Below, in pieces: positions 8,438 through 17,184 of a DNA stretch of 64,000 nucleotides; the first letter of the stretch is position 1; each line of letters starts with the position of its first letter. The stretch covers positions 744,001 through 808,000 of the forward strand of contig WGLL01000005.1 of assembly GCA_016125585.1 (NCBI GenBank), written 5' to 3'. The position numbers were made by a program, and so were the translations under genes. The DNA comes from Caulobacter sp. Its GTDB lineage: Bacteria > Pseudomonadota > Alphaproteobacteria > Caulobacterales > Caulobacteraceae. The notes under the pieces are model-generated. The model was not told where the DNA came from. It saw only the letters and a list, made by a program, of their open reading frames with translations, and made no database searches.

Positions 8438-9873
8438 TGAGCGGGATCACAGATTGGGACGAAAAGATTGCTGTCTTGAAGGTGCTGTTGAACGCAGTGG
8501 GCCTGATCGACATTACTGACGCCGTCTATCCCAGCGACGACGAGGCAGCAGAATCTCTCCGGATAGCCGGTCTGTTTCGAAAATGGAGAAGGCACGTCCC
8601 GCGCCAGCGAAATGTGCGATTCTTCGACGATCTAGCGCGAAGGCTCGGCTGCCCGCCAGAGGTGTCGGGCATAAGGCTGATAGCGTCGGACATAGATTCG
8701 TTTATTGCCCTCCTCCCGGCGGCCTCCCAGGCGGCTGCGAAGTCTTCACTGTGTTCTATTCAAGATGGGACGCCTCCCGACTTGCTTGTAAGGGCTCCCC
8801 GGTCTTTAGTCATGGATGAAGACTCCGTGATAAAACAAGCCGATCCCGTACGCCATCGTTTTGCAGAATCCAAGGATCCCCAGTTCGCACCCATGCAGTT
8901 CTTAAGAGAAGGGGTCCTTCAGTCTGTACGAGATGGAATAAAGGCAGGGAAGATTGATCAAAAGCACTATTACCTCGCGCCAGACGCGACGGAAATATGG
9001 TACAATTTGGTCGGATCGGAAGCGTATCCAACGTATGACATATGTAAGACCGGACTTCGTGCTCTAGCGAATTCGACGGAATGGACGGAGGCTATCGAAA
9101 AACACGTTCCTAGTACGGTAGTCATGCTGGCGGGCGGTGGTTCGCCAACAAAGGATCTTGTAATTCTTCAGGGTCTTCTGCAGCAGCAATGTCTAAAGAA
9201 CGCATACCTTACATATCTACTTGTCGATATCAGCCCATACATGTTGGTAAACTCATTCCGTTACCTCGACCGCTTGAAGGGAACGATACCTGGAGGAGAG
9301 CGGGTCGATGTAGGAATTATATCCGCTGATATGCTCGGTCTTCACGAGCGAGGTTCCTCGTTTCGGTCTACTGGAAACGTTCTCTTCGGCATAACTGGTG
9401 GCACGATCGGAAACATAAGCGAGAACGCTTTCTTCGCTTCTCTAAATAGCATGAGCGATAAGGGTGATTTGCTTATACTAAGTGCGGATACTATTGGAGG
9501 AGACTCGTTCCAAGACGTAGAGAGTCGCCTAAAAGGGAAATATGATCACGAGCATATGAGAAAGTTCATATCTCCGGCGATGCGAATGCTTATGGCTGAT
9601 CTTGACCTCAAGGAGTCTCTGAGCGATCTCTACGGTCGGATGGACATTTCGTTAGCCATGGGTCACGAAGCTGGCCTCAGCGATGTTGCCGGCAGCATGT
9701 CAGTAAGAATTTCGTTGAACGAGGACGGCCGAGACATCACCCTCCTCAGTTCGACCAGGTACGACCAAGACCGCCTACTGTCGTTTGCCAAAGGAAAGGG
9801 ATGGTCTCTGATCGTCGCTACGCACAGCCCGCTTGACGCAAAGTACGTCCAATTTTTCCTCCGGAAAGACTGA
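8437..9873 (+). CDS. EgtD-like SAM-dependent amino-acid N-methyltransferase
   Basis: The protein has 478 residues. After about 150 N-terminal residues of unknown kind comes a segment matching the histidine N-alpha-methyltransferase (EgtD, Methyltransf_33) fold. HYYLAPDATEIWYNL plus EAYPTYD (about 177-200) parallel the EgtD start; MLAGGGSPTKD (about 230-240) is the SAM-binding loop in place of ELGSGTS; YLLVDIS (about 260) is next; and FGITGGTIGN (about 318-327) matches the GSTIGN substrate loop. Near the C-terminus, where EgtD has its imidazole-binding Glu in a T-E-x-S context, this protein has L-L-S-S, so histidine is probably not the substrate. The gene overlaps the symporter stop (TGATG; ATG at 8437). 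Codon use is AT-richer than the surroundings (ATA, AGA, TTA appear), a sign of transfer. The fold is fairly sure; the substrate is unknown. Confidence 0.72.
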   Translation: MSGITDWDEKIAVLKVLLNAVGLIDITDAVYPSDDEAAESLRIAGLFRKWRRHVPRQRNVRFFDDLARRLGCPPEVSGIRLIASDIDSFIALLPAASQAAAKSSLCSIQDGTPPDLLVRAPRSLVMDEDSVIKQADPVRHRFAESKDPQFAPMQFLREGVLQSVRDGIKAGKIDQKHYYLAPDATEIWYNLVGSEAYPTYDICKTGLRALANSTEWTEAIEKHVPSTVVMLAGGGSPTKDLVILQGLLQQQCLKNAYLTYLLVDISPYMLVNSFRYLDRLKGTIPGGERVDVGIISADMLGLHERGSSFRSTGNVLFGITGGTIGNISENAFFASLNSMSDKGDLLILSADTIGGDSFQDVESRLKGKYDHEHMRKFISPAMRMLMADLDLKESLSDLYGRMDISLAMGHEAGLSDVAGSMSVRISLNEDGRDITLLSSTRYDQDRLLSFAKGKGWSLIVATHSPLDAKYVQFFLRKD

Positions 9874-10015
9874 CCAATTCCGACTTATTAGGCTTTGTTC
9901 CTATCGCGGCCGACTCGTAGATTCCGGCACATACTAGGAACTTGTCGTATTCCGACCCGTGGCCTCGCGGTTCAGGCAAGGTTCAGGTTTGCTCCTCACC
10001 GAGAGGAGACGGGCT

Positions 10016-10498
10016 ATGACCACCGCGCAGTTTCTCGACCTTCTGCCGAAGCTGAGCATTTTCGCAGTCCTCCTGGGGGCGGCGGTGGCGGCTCTGGCGC
10101 TCTACCTGAATCGGCGCCATGAGCGGCGGAAGCTGCTGGCCGACGAGTTTCAAAAGTTCTGGGCTTCGGATCTCGCCCATCGAGTCCATCAAATTCTGGC
10201 GGCCACGGCCACGGACCTCACTTCAGATCCAGCCACAAGGAAGTTCACGCTCGAGACGCTGAGCGCTCTTCAGCGTATCGCCTTCCAAGTGTCATCTCGA
10301 CCCGCCGACTGGGATCGGGTCCTGAGGTATGACCAACATCAACAGTTGGTTGATGCCGTCACGGTCTGTGGGCCGCTCCTGCAGATTCTTAGAAATACCA
10401 CGGTCCCAGTCGAAGTGCGTGCATGGAACGGGCATCGGGCCCGTGCCATGTCTGCTCTACTGCGGGCGCTGAGAGTCAGGCTGGACCGTCCGAAATAG
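10016..10498 (+). CDS. Hypothetical protein with one N-terminal membrane helix
   Basis: About 160 residues from the ATG at 10016, chosen because GAGAGGAG sits just upstream; the open frame extends to 9959 without a better site. Residues 12-32 form one hydrophobic helix (LSIFAVLLGAAVAALALYL), followed by a charged cytoplasmic-looking stretch (NRRHERRKLLADEFQKFW) and a mostly helical remainder. I recognise no family. It lies about 140 bases downstream of the methyltransferase inside the lower-GC segment and could be a third member of that cassette or unrelated cargo. Confidence 0.6.
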   Translation: MTTAQFLDLLPKLSIFAVLLGAAVAALALYLNRRHERRKLLADEFQKFWASDLAHRVHQILAATATDLTSDPATRKFTLETLSALQRIAFQVSSRPADWDRVLRYDQHQQLVDAVTVCGPLLQILRNTTVPVEVRAWNGHRARAMSALLRALRVRLDRPK

Positions 10499-11038
10499 GC
10501 GCTGGTCGTCGTGCAACCATTCGGCGCGAGGAATGGCCTCTGGCGGTCTTGCGTGACCGCTACAGCTGTACGACTTTTGTGATAATATGAAAGAGGTAAC
10601 TCACTCTCGTACTTCGATAGCTTCTCGGGTATTCGCCGTTGTCAATACATCTCGAAAGATGTCGTGATCACGCGGTTTTTACATCGAGCTATATCGTCAG
10701 TGTTTTCAGAATACTAGAATTTCGTCGGCTTGCTGATCGGCATAGTTGGCCGCGCATACAAAAAAGGCGCTTAAAAACAAGCACCTAAGAGATTTCGAGT
10801 AATCGAGTGGGAATAGTCCGGTCCTTTCGAGGCCTTTCGGAAACGCCCTCTAAGTCACTGACAAAAAAGTAAACTCTCTCGAAATGCTTCTGAGCCTTTC
10901 AGAGGGGCTTGAAAGCGTGGCGCCGTCATTTCTGACGGTATGGCCCGTTTAGGTTCGGGCGATCATCAGCGCCGCTTCCCTTGACGACGCCGGCGACGCG
11001 GCGCGGGAGCTCGAGCCGTTGCGCATAAGCTTGGCGGC
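10499..11038. other. AT-richer non-coding region at the right edge of the low-GC segment
   Basis: About 540 bases with no supported gene. Composition is distinctly AT-richer than the rest of the window until about 10960, where high GC resumes. It contains a hairpin with a T-run on the minus strand (see 10759-10786). No tRNA, integrase or insertion-sequence ends were recognised. Confidence 0.55.
10759..10786 (-). terminator. Probable Rho-independent terminator
   Basis: Read on the minus strand, AGGTGCTT and AAGCGCCT form an 8-bp stem with one G-U pair around a short loop, followed directly by TTTTT. It lies about 250 bases past the stop of the membrane LuxR/cytochrome operon (11039), which it could terminate. 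Confidence 0.45.
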
Positions 11039-11584
11039 TCAAGGCCTCTGGGGAGCGGCTGGGTCGGCCCGACGGTCCGATGCGGTGACGCAGGGCGCCG
11101 CGATCAGGTCCTCAAGGAACAGGCTCGCCAGCGCCGGGCGCGAGTTCACGCCGGCCTTCTGATAGACCCGCGCCAGCTGCGCCCGCACCGTGCCGGGCGC
11201 CGCCTCTCGCAGGCGGGCGATCTCGGCGATGTCGCAGCCCTTGAGCGCGAAGACCGCCACATCGGCCTCTGCCGGGGTGAGGCCCCACTCCCTGGCGCGC
11301 GCCTCGATCACCTCGCTGAGCGCGCCCGCCGCCACCGCCAGCGCGGCGCTCTTGCGCCGGTCCGCGGCGAGCAGGCCGCGCAGCTGGAGCAGGCCGATCG
11401 CGACGCCGGCCAGCAGGCCCAGCGCCGCGAGCGCTTCGACGGCGACGTGGGCGCTGACGCCCTCGGCCACAACGTCGCCAGCAGCATCGGCGACGAAGAA
11501 GGCCACGGCGAGGGACTGTAGGACCACCACGCCGGCGATGAGGCCGGCGTGGGGCTCAAGTCCGAAAGGGGGCCGTCGGCTCAT
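11039..11584 (-). CDS. Membrane-anchored LuxR-type transcriptional regulator
   Basis: The protein has 181 residues. Two hydrophobic helices (about 13-33 and 47-67) are followed by a charged linker and a C-terminal LuxR helix-turn-helix (about 100-162: LTPAEADVAVFALKGCDIAE, then APGTVRAQLARVYQKAGV). Its ATG overlaps the stop of the cytochrome b561 gene (ATGA), so the two are made together. The arrangement suggests a regulator tethered to the inner membrane that may read a state of the neighbouring cytochrome, but this is inference from gene order only. Confidence 0.82.
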   Translation of the reverse strand: MSRRPPFGLEPHAGLIAGVVVLQSLAVAFFVADAAGDVVAEGVSAHVAVEALAALGLLAGVAIGLLQLRGLLAADRRKSAALAVAAGALSEVIEARAREWGLTPAEADVAVFALKGCDIAEIARLREAAPGTVRAQLARVYQKAGVNSRPALASLFLEDLIAAPCVTASDRRADPAAPQRP

Positions 11585-12246
11585 TCCCGCGGGCGGCGGT
11601 TGCGTCCGCCCGGCAGCATGGCCATGAGGATTCCCCGGCCGCTGCGCCGCGTCTCGAACGCCACGCCCAGCAGATGCAGCGCGGCCAGGACGAAGAGCAG
11701 GTTCGCCGCCGCCTCGTGGACCTCTTCCATCAGTTCGTCGCCCTCGCCACCTGCGCCGTCTTCGGCGCCGTCCTTGTCGGCGTCATCGTCATCCGCTTCT
11801 TTCGCCTCTTCGTTCGCCTCGGCGGCCGGACCCGACCGTTGCCCAGTAGACGCCGCCTCGGGGGCCGGTGTCGAGATGCCCGGAAGCCCGGTCATGGCGA
11901 TCCCGGAGCCGATGACGACGGCGAGCGTCGCCCACAGGGCGTAGACCATCAGCGCGCCGAGGGGGTTGTGCGACCGGTGCGCGGTCTTCTCGCCGCGCGC
12001 GATCTCCCGCACATGGGCCGCGGCTTTGCCGAGACTGGGGGGAAAGGCCGTAAACCTTGCCTCGGGCGAGCCGACCAGACCCCAGACCCAGCGCAGCGCC
12101 AGCAGGGCGGCGACGCCGTAGCCGACCCAAAGGTGCGCCCCGGAGCCTTCCCTGGTGAATACGCCGTTGATCAGGACGCCGGCCGCCACGCCCCAATGGG
12201 TCAATTGAACCAGCGGATCCCACCGCCGGGGCTGTACAGTCTGCAT
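11581..12246 (-). CDS. Cytochrome b561 family membrane protein with acidic insertion
   Basis: The protein has 221 residues with the four-helix layout of bacterial cytochrome b561/hydrogenase b-type subunits: QLTHWGVAAGVLING (His17), LWVGYGVAALLALRW, NPLGALMVYALWATLAVVIG (after His93) and EEVHEAAANLLFVLAALHLL (His177, His191), which supply candidate haem ligands. Between helices 3 and 4, residues about 142-175 are a strongly acidic insertion (EADDDDADKDG), probably on the periplasmic side. Such proteins pass electrons in the inner membrane, often to a diheme or other c-type partner; none is encoded next to it. It is the first gene of a two-gene operon with the membrane LuxR protein. Confidence 0.87.
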   Translation of the reverse strand: MQTVQPRRWDPLVQLTHWGVAAGVLINGVFTREGSGAHLWVGYGVAALLALRWVWGLVGSPEARFTAFPPSLGKAAAHVREIARGEKTAHRSHNPLGALMVYALWATLAVVIGSGIAMTGLPGISTPAPEAASTGQRSGPAAEANEEAKEADDDDADKDGAEDGAGGEGDELMEEVHEAAANLLFVLAALHLLGVAFETRRSGRGILMAMLPGGRNRRPRE

Positions 12247-12482
12247 GGTCGTCTCCTGTGATCGGATCGACCTTCAACTCGCGCCGATCCGCCGGAACGG
12301 CCATTGCAGCCGCGCTTACGGCGCGCGTTGTAAGCGCCTGCTGATCGCGGTCAGGAAACCTCCAGGGACTGGCGCGGCCTGTTCTGTTTCCTGCGACACG
12401 GCGAAGACTTTCATCTCGGACCGGGATCGAATTTTGATCGCCGCGCCAGGCGATCGCCCGACATCTCAAGGCCAGGGCCTGA
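12247..12482. other. Upstream region of the cytochrome b561 operon
   Basis: This is the left part of the 373-base gap between 12246 and 12620. It holds the cytochrome ribosome-binding site (GGAGACG on the minus strand, near 12247-12255). No gene is supported. The right part of the gap contains the rpiB remnant listed separately. Confidence 0.5.
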
Positions 12483-12641
12483 GTCGCGGGCATCCGCCGC
12501 AGCGTTTGCGCCGATGTCTGGTCGGCGGAAATGATCCGCCGGCACAACGACGCCAATATGCCGGCCATCGGCGCGAAGGTCGTCGACGAGGCGCTTGCGC
12601 TCCGGGTCGTCGAAGCGCCTCAGGAACAGCCTTCGACGTAA
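12483..12641 (+). pseudogene. C-terminal remnant of a ribose-5-phosphate isomerase B-like gene
   Basis: This frame has no start codon and is closed upstream by a TGA at 12480. It reads V-A-G-I-R-R-S-V-C-A-D and then SAEMIRRHNDANMPAIGAKV before stopping at TAA 12639. It matches the C-terminal half of RpiB/LacAB isomerases (GIRAAVC, SAxxxRxHNDxNVLxxGxRVV). The N-terminal two thirds are absent, and the last bases overlap the 3-prime end of the convergent lipoprotein gene. It is a gene fragment with no expected activity. Confidence 0.65.
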
Positions 12642-13237
12642 CCCAGCACCGGCATCATGCCGACGTGGATCAGCTTGACCTTGCCGTCCCGGCCGATCTC
12701 GAAGCGCAGGGCGGGCTCGCCGCTCTCCGCGTTGGGCGCGGTCAGGTATTTGGCGGGGGCGGCCTCATACTTGTGCGGCGTCTCGCGGAAGCCGCCGAAC
12801 CATGACTTGACCTCGGCCTCGGTCGCGCCGACGCCGATGCCTTCGGCCAGTTTCACATCGGAGCGCTGGCCGACGGTGATGCGCTGGACCTTGCCGCCGA
12901 CGACGATGGCGTAGACGCCCGGGTAGTCCGGAGAGGTGATGGTGCGGCAGGCGTCGCTCTCCTGGGCGCCGCGTTCGGCCCATGAACTCCCGGCCGGCGG
13001 GGGCTGTCCGATCCTCAGATCGCCGAGGCCCTCGAGGCCAAGGGTTCGGTCGGAGCGCACAGGCGTGGACGGCGCCGGCGCGGTCGGGGCGGGCGTCGCC
13101 GGGGGCGGGACTGGCGAGTCCGGGACCGATCCCGTGGCGGAAGGCGCGGGCGCGGGCTCCTTCGGTTCGGGGGAGCAGGCGGCCAGGGTCAAGGCGAGGG
13201 CCAGGGCGGAGACGGCGAAGAGTGAGGTGTTCGGCAT
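12620..13237 (-). CDS. Putative lipoprotein of unknown function
   Basis: The protein has 205 residues. A lipoprotein signal (TLAAC, Cys21) is followed by a Pro/Ala-rich spacer to about residue 60 and a globular region of about 140 residues with repeated G-x-G-D and beta-strand-like patterns (GLGDLRIGQPPPAGSSW). The C-terminal YVEGCS and an internal DACRT could form a disulfide. The start is the ATG at 13237. Neighbours give no hint of function. It is anchored in the envelope by inference from the lipobox. Confidence 0.75.
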   Translation of the reverse strand: MPNTSLFAVSALALALTLAACSPEPKEPAPAPSATGSVPDSPVPPPATPAPTAPAPSTPVRSDRTLGLEGLGDLRIGQPPPAGSSWAERGAQESDACRTITSPDYPGVYAIVVGGKVQRITVGQRSDVKLAEGIGVGATEAEVKSWFGGFRETPHKYEAAPAKYLTAPNAESGEPALRFEIGRDGKVKLIHVGMMPVLGYVEGCS

Positions 13238-13396
13238 CTTCCGTGAACGACGCTCGTCCCGCTTGGTTGCGTTCGGTGGGCGCCCGGGACCCGCGATTGC
13301 GGTCGCCCGACGTGACGGCCATAGTCGATCCGCGACCTGTCAACGACCTTGCGGCCCCTCGCGACGTCGAGGGCGGGTTCGCGAAAGGGGCGAAAG

Positions 13397-14032
13397 ATGA
13401 GCAGGCCACGAACGTTACGCGGCGGGGCCATCGCCGGCTTTGAGATCGCGGTCAACGGCAAGGTGCTGGACAGCAGCGTCCAGGTCGAAGGGATCACTGT
13501 CCGGCTCGCTCTGGACCAGGCCCAGACAGCGAGGATCATCCTGCTCGACGGCGACGCCGCAGGCGGCGCCTTTACGCTCAGCGAGAGCAGCGCCTTCATG
13601 CCCGGAGACTCCCTCACCATATCGATCGGCTACGACGGCCAGCTGAAGCGGGTCTTCTCGGGCGTTGTCGGCGGGCTGGGGATACAGGCGTCCGAGTCCT
13701 CCGGCGGCCGGTTGATTGTATCGGCGACCGGAGAGACGCCGTCGCCAGCGTCGGGATCGTCACCGGTCATGGCCCTCGTCTACGGCGTGTCGATCTTCGA
13801 GCTGGACCTCGCCATCGCGCCGGGGAGCCACGGCCATTGGGCGGAGCCGGCGACCTGCGACGGGAGCTTGCGCATCCAGGGCAGCGCCCTGGCGACGCCG
13901 GGCTGCACGGTCACCCTGAGCGGCCTGGGGGCGCGGTTCGAAGGCGATGCGCCGGTCCATGGGGTCCAGCACGACCTGGCCGAGGGAAACTGGCTCACCC
14001 GGCTCGCGTTTGGCGAAGCTGACCTGACCTGA
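13397..14032 (+). CDS. Miniature phage-tail-hub (gpD/VgrG-like) protein
   Basis: The protein has 211 residues. The first 105 or so resemble the N-terminal domain of late-control-D/VgrG hub proteins of contractile injection systems (FEIAVNGK, ILLDGDAA, FTLSESSAFMPGD, then ISIGYDGQLKRVFSGVV). The remainder (residues about 135-208) resembles the end of the tail-hub part of these proteins (GSLRIQGSALATPG, LSGLGARFEGDAPVHGVQH, LAEGNWLTRLAFG). The central hub segment and the gp5-like spike are missing; full-length relatives are two to three times as long. The ATG at 13397 was chosen for the similarity start. No sheath, tube or baseplate genes lie nearby, so it is a stand-alone or relic protein. Confidence 0.68.
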   Translation: MSRPRTLRGGAIAGFEIAVNGKVLDSSVQVEGITVRLALDQAQTARIILLDGDAAGGAFTLSESSAFMPGDSLTISIGYDGQLKRVFSGVVGGLGIQASESSGGRLIVSATGETPSPASGSSPVMALVYGVSIFELDLAIAPGSHGHWAEPATCDGSLRIQGSALATPGCTVTLSGLGARFEGDAPVHGVQHDLAEGNWLTRLAFGEADLT

Positions 14033-14047
14033 GCCCTGGGACGCCTG

Positions 14048-16234
14048 TCAGGAGACGGCGGGCAATCTGTCCAGATGCTTGTCCAGGGTGACCGGGTAGT
14101 CGCGCACCCGCACGCCGGTCGCGTTGTAGACCGCGTTGGCCACCGCCGCGCCGACGCCGCAGAGGCCGAGCTCGCCGATCCCCTTGGCCTTCATCGGCGA
14201 GACCTTGTCGTCGGCCTCGTCCAGGAAGATCACCTCCTGATGGGGGATGTCGGCATGGACCGGCACCTCGTAACCGGCGAGGTCGTGATTCACGAAGTAG
14301 CCCAGGCGCTTGTCGACCTCGAGTTTTTCCATCAGGGCCCCGCCGACCCCCATGGTCATGGCGCCGATGACCTGGCTGCGGGCGGTGACCGGGTTGAGGA
14401 TGCGGCCGGCGGCACAGACGGCCAGCATGCGCCGGACGCGGATCGCGCCGGTGTAGCGGTCGACGCCGACCTCGACGAAGTGTCCGCCGAAGGTCGACTG
14501 CTGATAGGTCTCGTCCAGATCGCCCCAGGTCATGGCGTCCTCCGCGACGAGTTCCCCGGCCTTGGCGGCTTCGGCGAGCGGCGCCGACCGGCGGGCGCCC
14601 TTCACCTTGCCGCCCTCGAAGACGGCCTCGGCCGGATCGAGACCCAAGTTGCCGGCGACCGCCTCGCGCAGCTTGACGCAGGCCGCGTAGACGCCTGAGG
14701 TCGAACTGCCGGCTCCGAACTGGCCGCCGGACCCGGCTGAAACCGGAAAGCTGGAATCGCCCAGTTTCACCGTCACCCGGTCGAGCGGCACGCCCATCAT
14801 CTCGGCCGCCGTCTGGGCGATGATGGTGTAGCTGCCGGTGCCGATGTCGGTCATGTCGGTCTCCACCGTGATCCGGCCATCGGTCGCCAGCCGGACGCGG
14901 GCCCCGGAGGTGACATTCAGATTGTTGCGGAAGGCCGCCGCCACGCCCATGCCGACCAGCCAGCGGCCATCGGTGACGCTGGCGGGCCTGGCGTTGCGGC
15001 GGGCCCAGCCGAACCGCCGGGCCCCGTCCTCAAGGCAGCGAACCAGGTTGCGCTGCGAGAAGGGCCGGTCCGGGTTTTCCGGATCGACCTGGGTGTCGTT
15101 CTGCACCCGGAAGGCGATGGGGTCCATGCCCAGTTTCTCGGCCATCTCGTCCATGGCGATTTCCAGCGCCATCATGCCGGAGGCCTCGCCCGGCGCCCGC
15201 ATGGCGTTGCCCTCGGGCAGGTTGAGCACGGCCAGGCGCAGGGAGGTCAGGCGGTTGGCGCCGGCGTAGAGCAGGCGGGTCTGGTTGACGGCGGTCTCGG
15301 GGCCGCCGTCCGGCAGGTCGCCGGAGCTGCTTTCATGGGCGATGGCGATGATCTCGCCGTCCGGCTTTGCGCCGATGCGGATGCGCTGGCGGGTGGCCGG
15401 ACGGTGGGTCGAGTTATTGACCAGCATCGGCCGGGTCAGGGCGACCTTGACCGGTCGCTGCACCAGCCGGGCGCCGAGCGCCGCCATCAGGGCGTCGGCG
15501 CGGAGGAACAGCTTTCCGCCGAAACCGCCGCCGATATAGGGCGAGATCAGCCGCACCTTGTCCTTGGGGATGTTCAGGGTCTTGGCCAGGTCGCCGCGCC
15601 CCCAGTCGATCATCTGGTTGGAGGTCCAGACCGTCAGCTGGTCGCCGTCCCAGGCGGCGAGGGTGGCGAAGGGCTCCATCATCGCGTGGCTCTGATCGGG
15701 CGTGGTGTAGAGGGCGTCGAGCTTGAACGGCGCGGCGTCGAAGGCCTGTTCGAACTGGCCGAGCCGGTCCTCGTCGGGCGCCGGCGCCTTGTCGAGGGCG
15801 GCGGCCAGATCAAAGTCGCCCGGCGTGCGGTTGTAGTCGACCTTGACGAGGGCGGCGGCGGCGCGGGCCTGCTCAAAGGTCTCGGCCACCACCACGGCGA
15901 TGGCCTGGTGATAGTGATCGATCTCAGGCCCGCCGAGCAGCGGCGCGGTGTTGTAGTCGCCCTTGCCGAGCTTGCCCGCTTCCCTGGCGGTGACGATGCC
16001 GAGCACGCCGGGGGCGGACCTGGCTGCGCCGAGGTCCATCGACCGGATGCGCCCCTTGGCGATGCCCGCGCCGATGACGTGGCCATAGGCGGCGGTCGGC
16101 GCCTCGCGATGATGCTCATAGGCATAGGTCGCCCGGCCGGTGGTCTTCAGCGGGCCGTCGATGCGGCTGTGCGGCCGCCCGACCACGGTCATGCGGTCGA
16201 TGGGGTTGTCGCCAGCAGGGGTGTCGAACTTCAT
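14048..16234 (-). CDS. paoC: Aldehyde oxidoreductase molybdenum-binding subunit (PaoC-like)
   Basis: The protein has 728 residues, the usual size for PaoC/YagR. It has the xanthine-oxidase-family pattern: [20 protein letters not shown] at the start, [10 protein letters not shown] and [19 protein letters not shown] in the cofactor region, and a GIGELGLCG segment near the C-terminus carrying the catalytic glutamate. It is the last gene of a three-gene operon in which each start overlaps the previous stop by 4 bases. The enzyme oxidises aldehydes to acids in the periplasm with molybdopterin-cytosine-dinucleotide; export is as a folded complex with the Tat-tagged PaoA. The exact substrate cannot be read from sequence. 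Confidence 0.92.
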   Translation of the reverse strand: MKFDTPAGDNPIDRMTVVGRPHSRIDGPLKTTGRATYAYEHHREAPTAAYGHVIGAGIAKGRIRSMDLGAARSAPGVLGIVTAREAGKLGKGDYNTAPLLGGPEIDHYHQAIAVVVAETFEQARAAAALVKVDYNRTPGDFDLAAALDKAPAPDEDRLGQFEQAFDAAPFKLDALYTTPDQSHAMMEPFATLAAWDGDQLTVWTSNQMIDWGRGDLAKTLNIPKDKVRLISPYIGGGFGGKLFLRADALMAALGARLVQRPVKVALTRPMLVNNSTHRPATRQRIRIGAKPDGEIIAIAHESSSGDLPDGGPETAVNQTRLLYAGANRLTSLRLAVLNLPEGNAMRAPGEASGMMALEIAMDEMAEKLGMDPIAFRVQNDTQVDPENPDRPFSQRNLVRCLEDGARRFGWARRNARPASVTDGRWLVGMGVAAAFRNNLNVTSGARVRLATDGRITVETDMTDIGTGSYTIIAQTAAEMMGVPLDRVTVKLGDSSFPVSAGSGGQFGAGSSTSGVYAACVKLREAVAGNLGLDPAEAVFEGGKVKGARRSAPLAEAAKAGELVAEDAMTWGDLDETYQQSTFGGHFVEVGVDRYTGAIRVRRMLAVCAAGRILNPVTARSQVIGAMTMGVGGALMEKLEVDKRLGYFVNHDLAGYEVPVHADIPHQEVIFLDEADDKVSPMKAKGIGELGLCGVGAAVANAVYNATGVRVRDYPVTLDKHLDRLPAVS

Positions 16235-17184
16235 GCCGCCCTCGTTTCATCCAGAATGGCCGCAAGGGTTCGCTCGACGAGCGGGATCTTGAAGGCGTTG
16301 TCGGGCGCCGGCCGGGCGTCGGCCAGCAGGCGGGACGCCACGGCGCGCGCGCCATCGGGCAGCTGGGCCTCCGCGGCCTCGCTTCTCCAGGGCTTGTGCG
16401 CCACCCCGCCGACGGCGACGCGGCCCGCGCCGTTCTTGTGGACAATGGCCGCCACCGACACCAGGGCGAAGGCGTAGGAGGCGCGGTCGCGGACCTTCTC
16501 ATAGACATGCCGGCCGCCCACGGGCTTTGGCAGGGTGACGGCGGTGATCAGCTCGCCGGCGGCGAGGGCGGTCTCGATGTGCGGCGTCTCGCCGGGCAGG
16601 CGATGAAAGTCGGCGATGGGAATGGCGCGGGTCTCGCCCCGCGGCGTGATCGTCTCGACCGTCGCATCGAGCGCCCGCATGGCCACGGCCATGTCGGAGG
16701 GGTGGGTGGCGATGCAGGCGTCGCTGGTTCCGATCACCGCAAGCTGCCGGGCAACGCCGCCGATGGCCGCGCACCCGGCGCCGGGGGTGCGTTTGTTGCA
16801 CGGCTGGTTGGTGTCGTAGAAATAGGGACAACGGGTCCGCTGCAGCAGATTGCCGGCGGTGGTCGCCTTGTTGCGCAGCTGGCCCGAGGCGCCGGCCAGC
16901 AGGGCGCGGCTGAGCACCCCGTAGTGCCGGCGCACGGTCATGTCGGCGGCGAGATCGGTGTTGCTGACCAGGGCGCCGATCCGAAGGCCTCCGTCATCGG
17001 TCTTTTCGATGCGGTCGAAGCCCAGGCCGTTGACGTCGATCAGATGGCCGGGCGTCTCGATTTCCAGCTTCATCAGGTCGAGCAGATTGGTGCCGCCGGC
17101 GATGAATTTCGCGCCCGGCGTGGAGGCGGCCCTGGCCGCGGCGTCCGGGGCGGAGGCGGCGCGCTCGTAGGTGAAGGCCTTCAT
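16231..17184 (-). CDS. paoB: Aldehyde oxidoreductase FAD-binding subunit (PaoB-like)
   Basis: The protein has 317 residues. The FAD-binding motifs of the xanthine-dehydrogenase medium subunit are present ([14 protein letters not shown] near 26, [20 protein letters not shown] near 109). The cysteine-rich loop (C-P-Y-F-Y-D, Q-P-C-N-K-R, P-G-A-G-C) is the hallmark of PaoB-type subunits, which hold an extra [4Fe-4S] cluster. It overlaps paoA upstream and paoC downstream by 4 bases each, so all three are co-translated. Confidence 0.93.
   Translation of the reverse strand: MKAFTYERAASAPDAAARAASTPGAKFIAGGTNLLDLMKLEIETPGHLIDVNGLGFDRIEKTDDGGLRIGALVSNTDLAADMTVRRHYGVLSRALLAGASGQLRNKATTAGNLLQRTRCPYFYDTNQPCNKRTPGAGCAAIGGVARQLAVIGTSDACIATHPSDMAVAMRALDATVETITPRGETRAIPIADFHRLPGETPHIETALAAGELITAVTLPKPVGGRHVYEKVRDRASYAFALVSVAAIVHKNGAGRVAVGGVAHKPWRSEAAEAQLPDGARAVASRLLADARPAPDNAFKIPLVERTLAAILDETRAA

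Noticed and set aside
9874-9960. Short repeated ATTCCGAC near the end of the methyltransferase gene as possible attachment sites
   Set aside because: Only 8 bases, no recombinase, and both copies lie on the same side of the segment.
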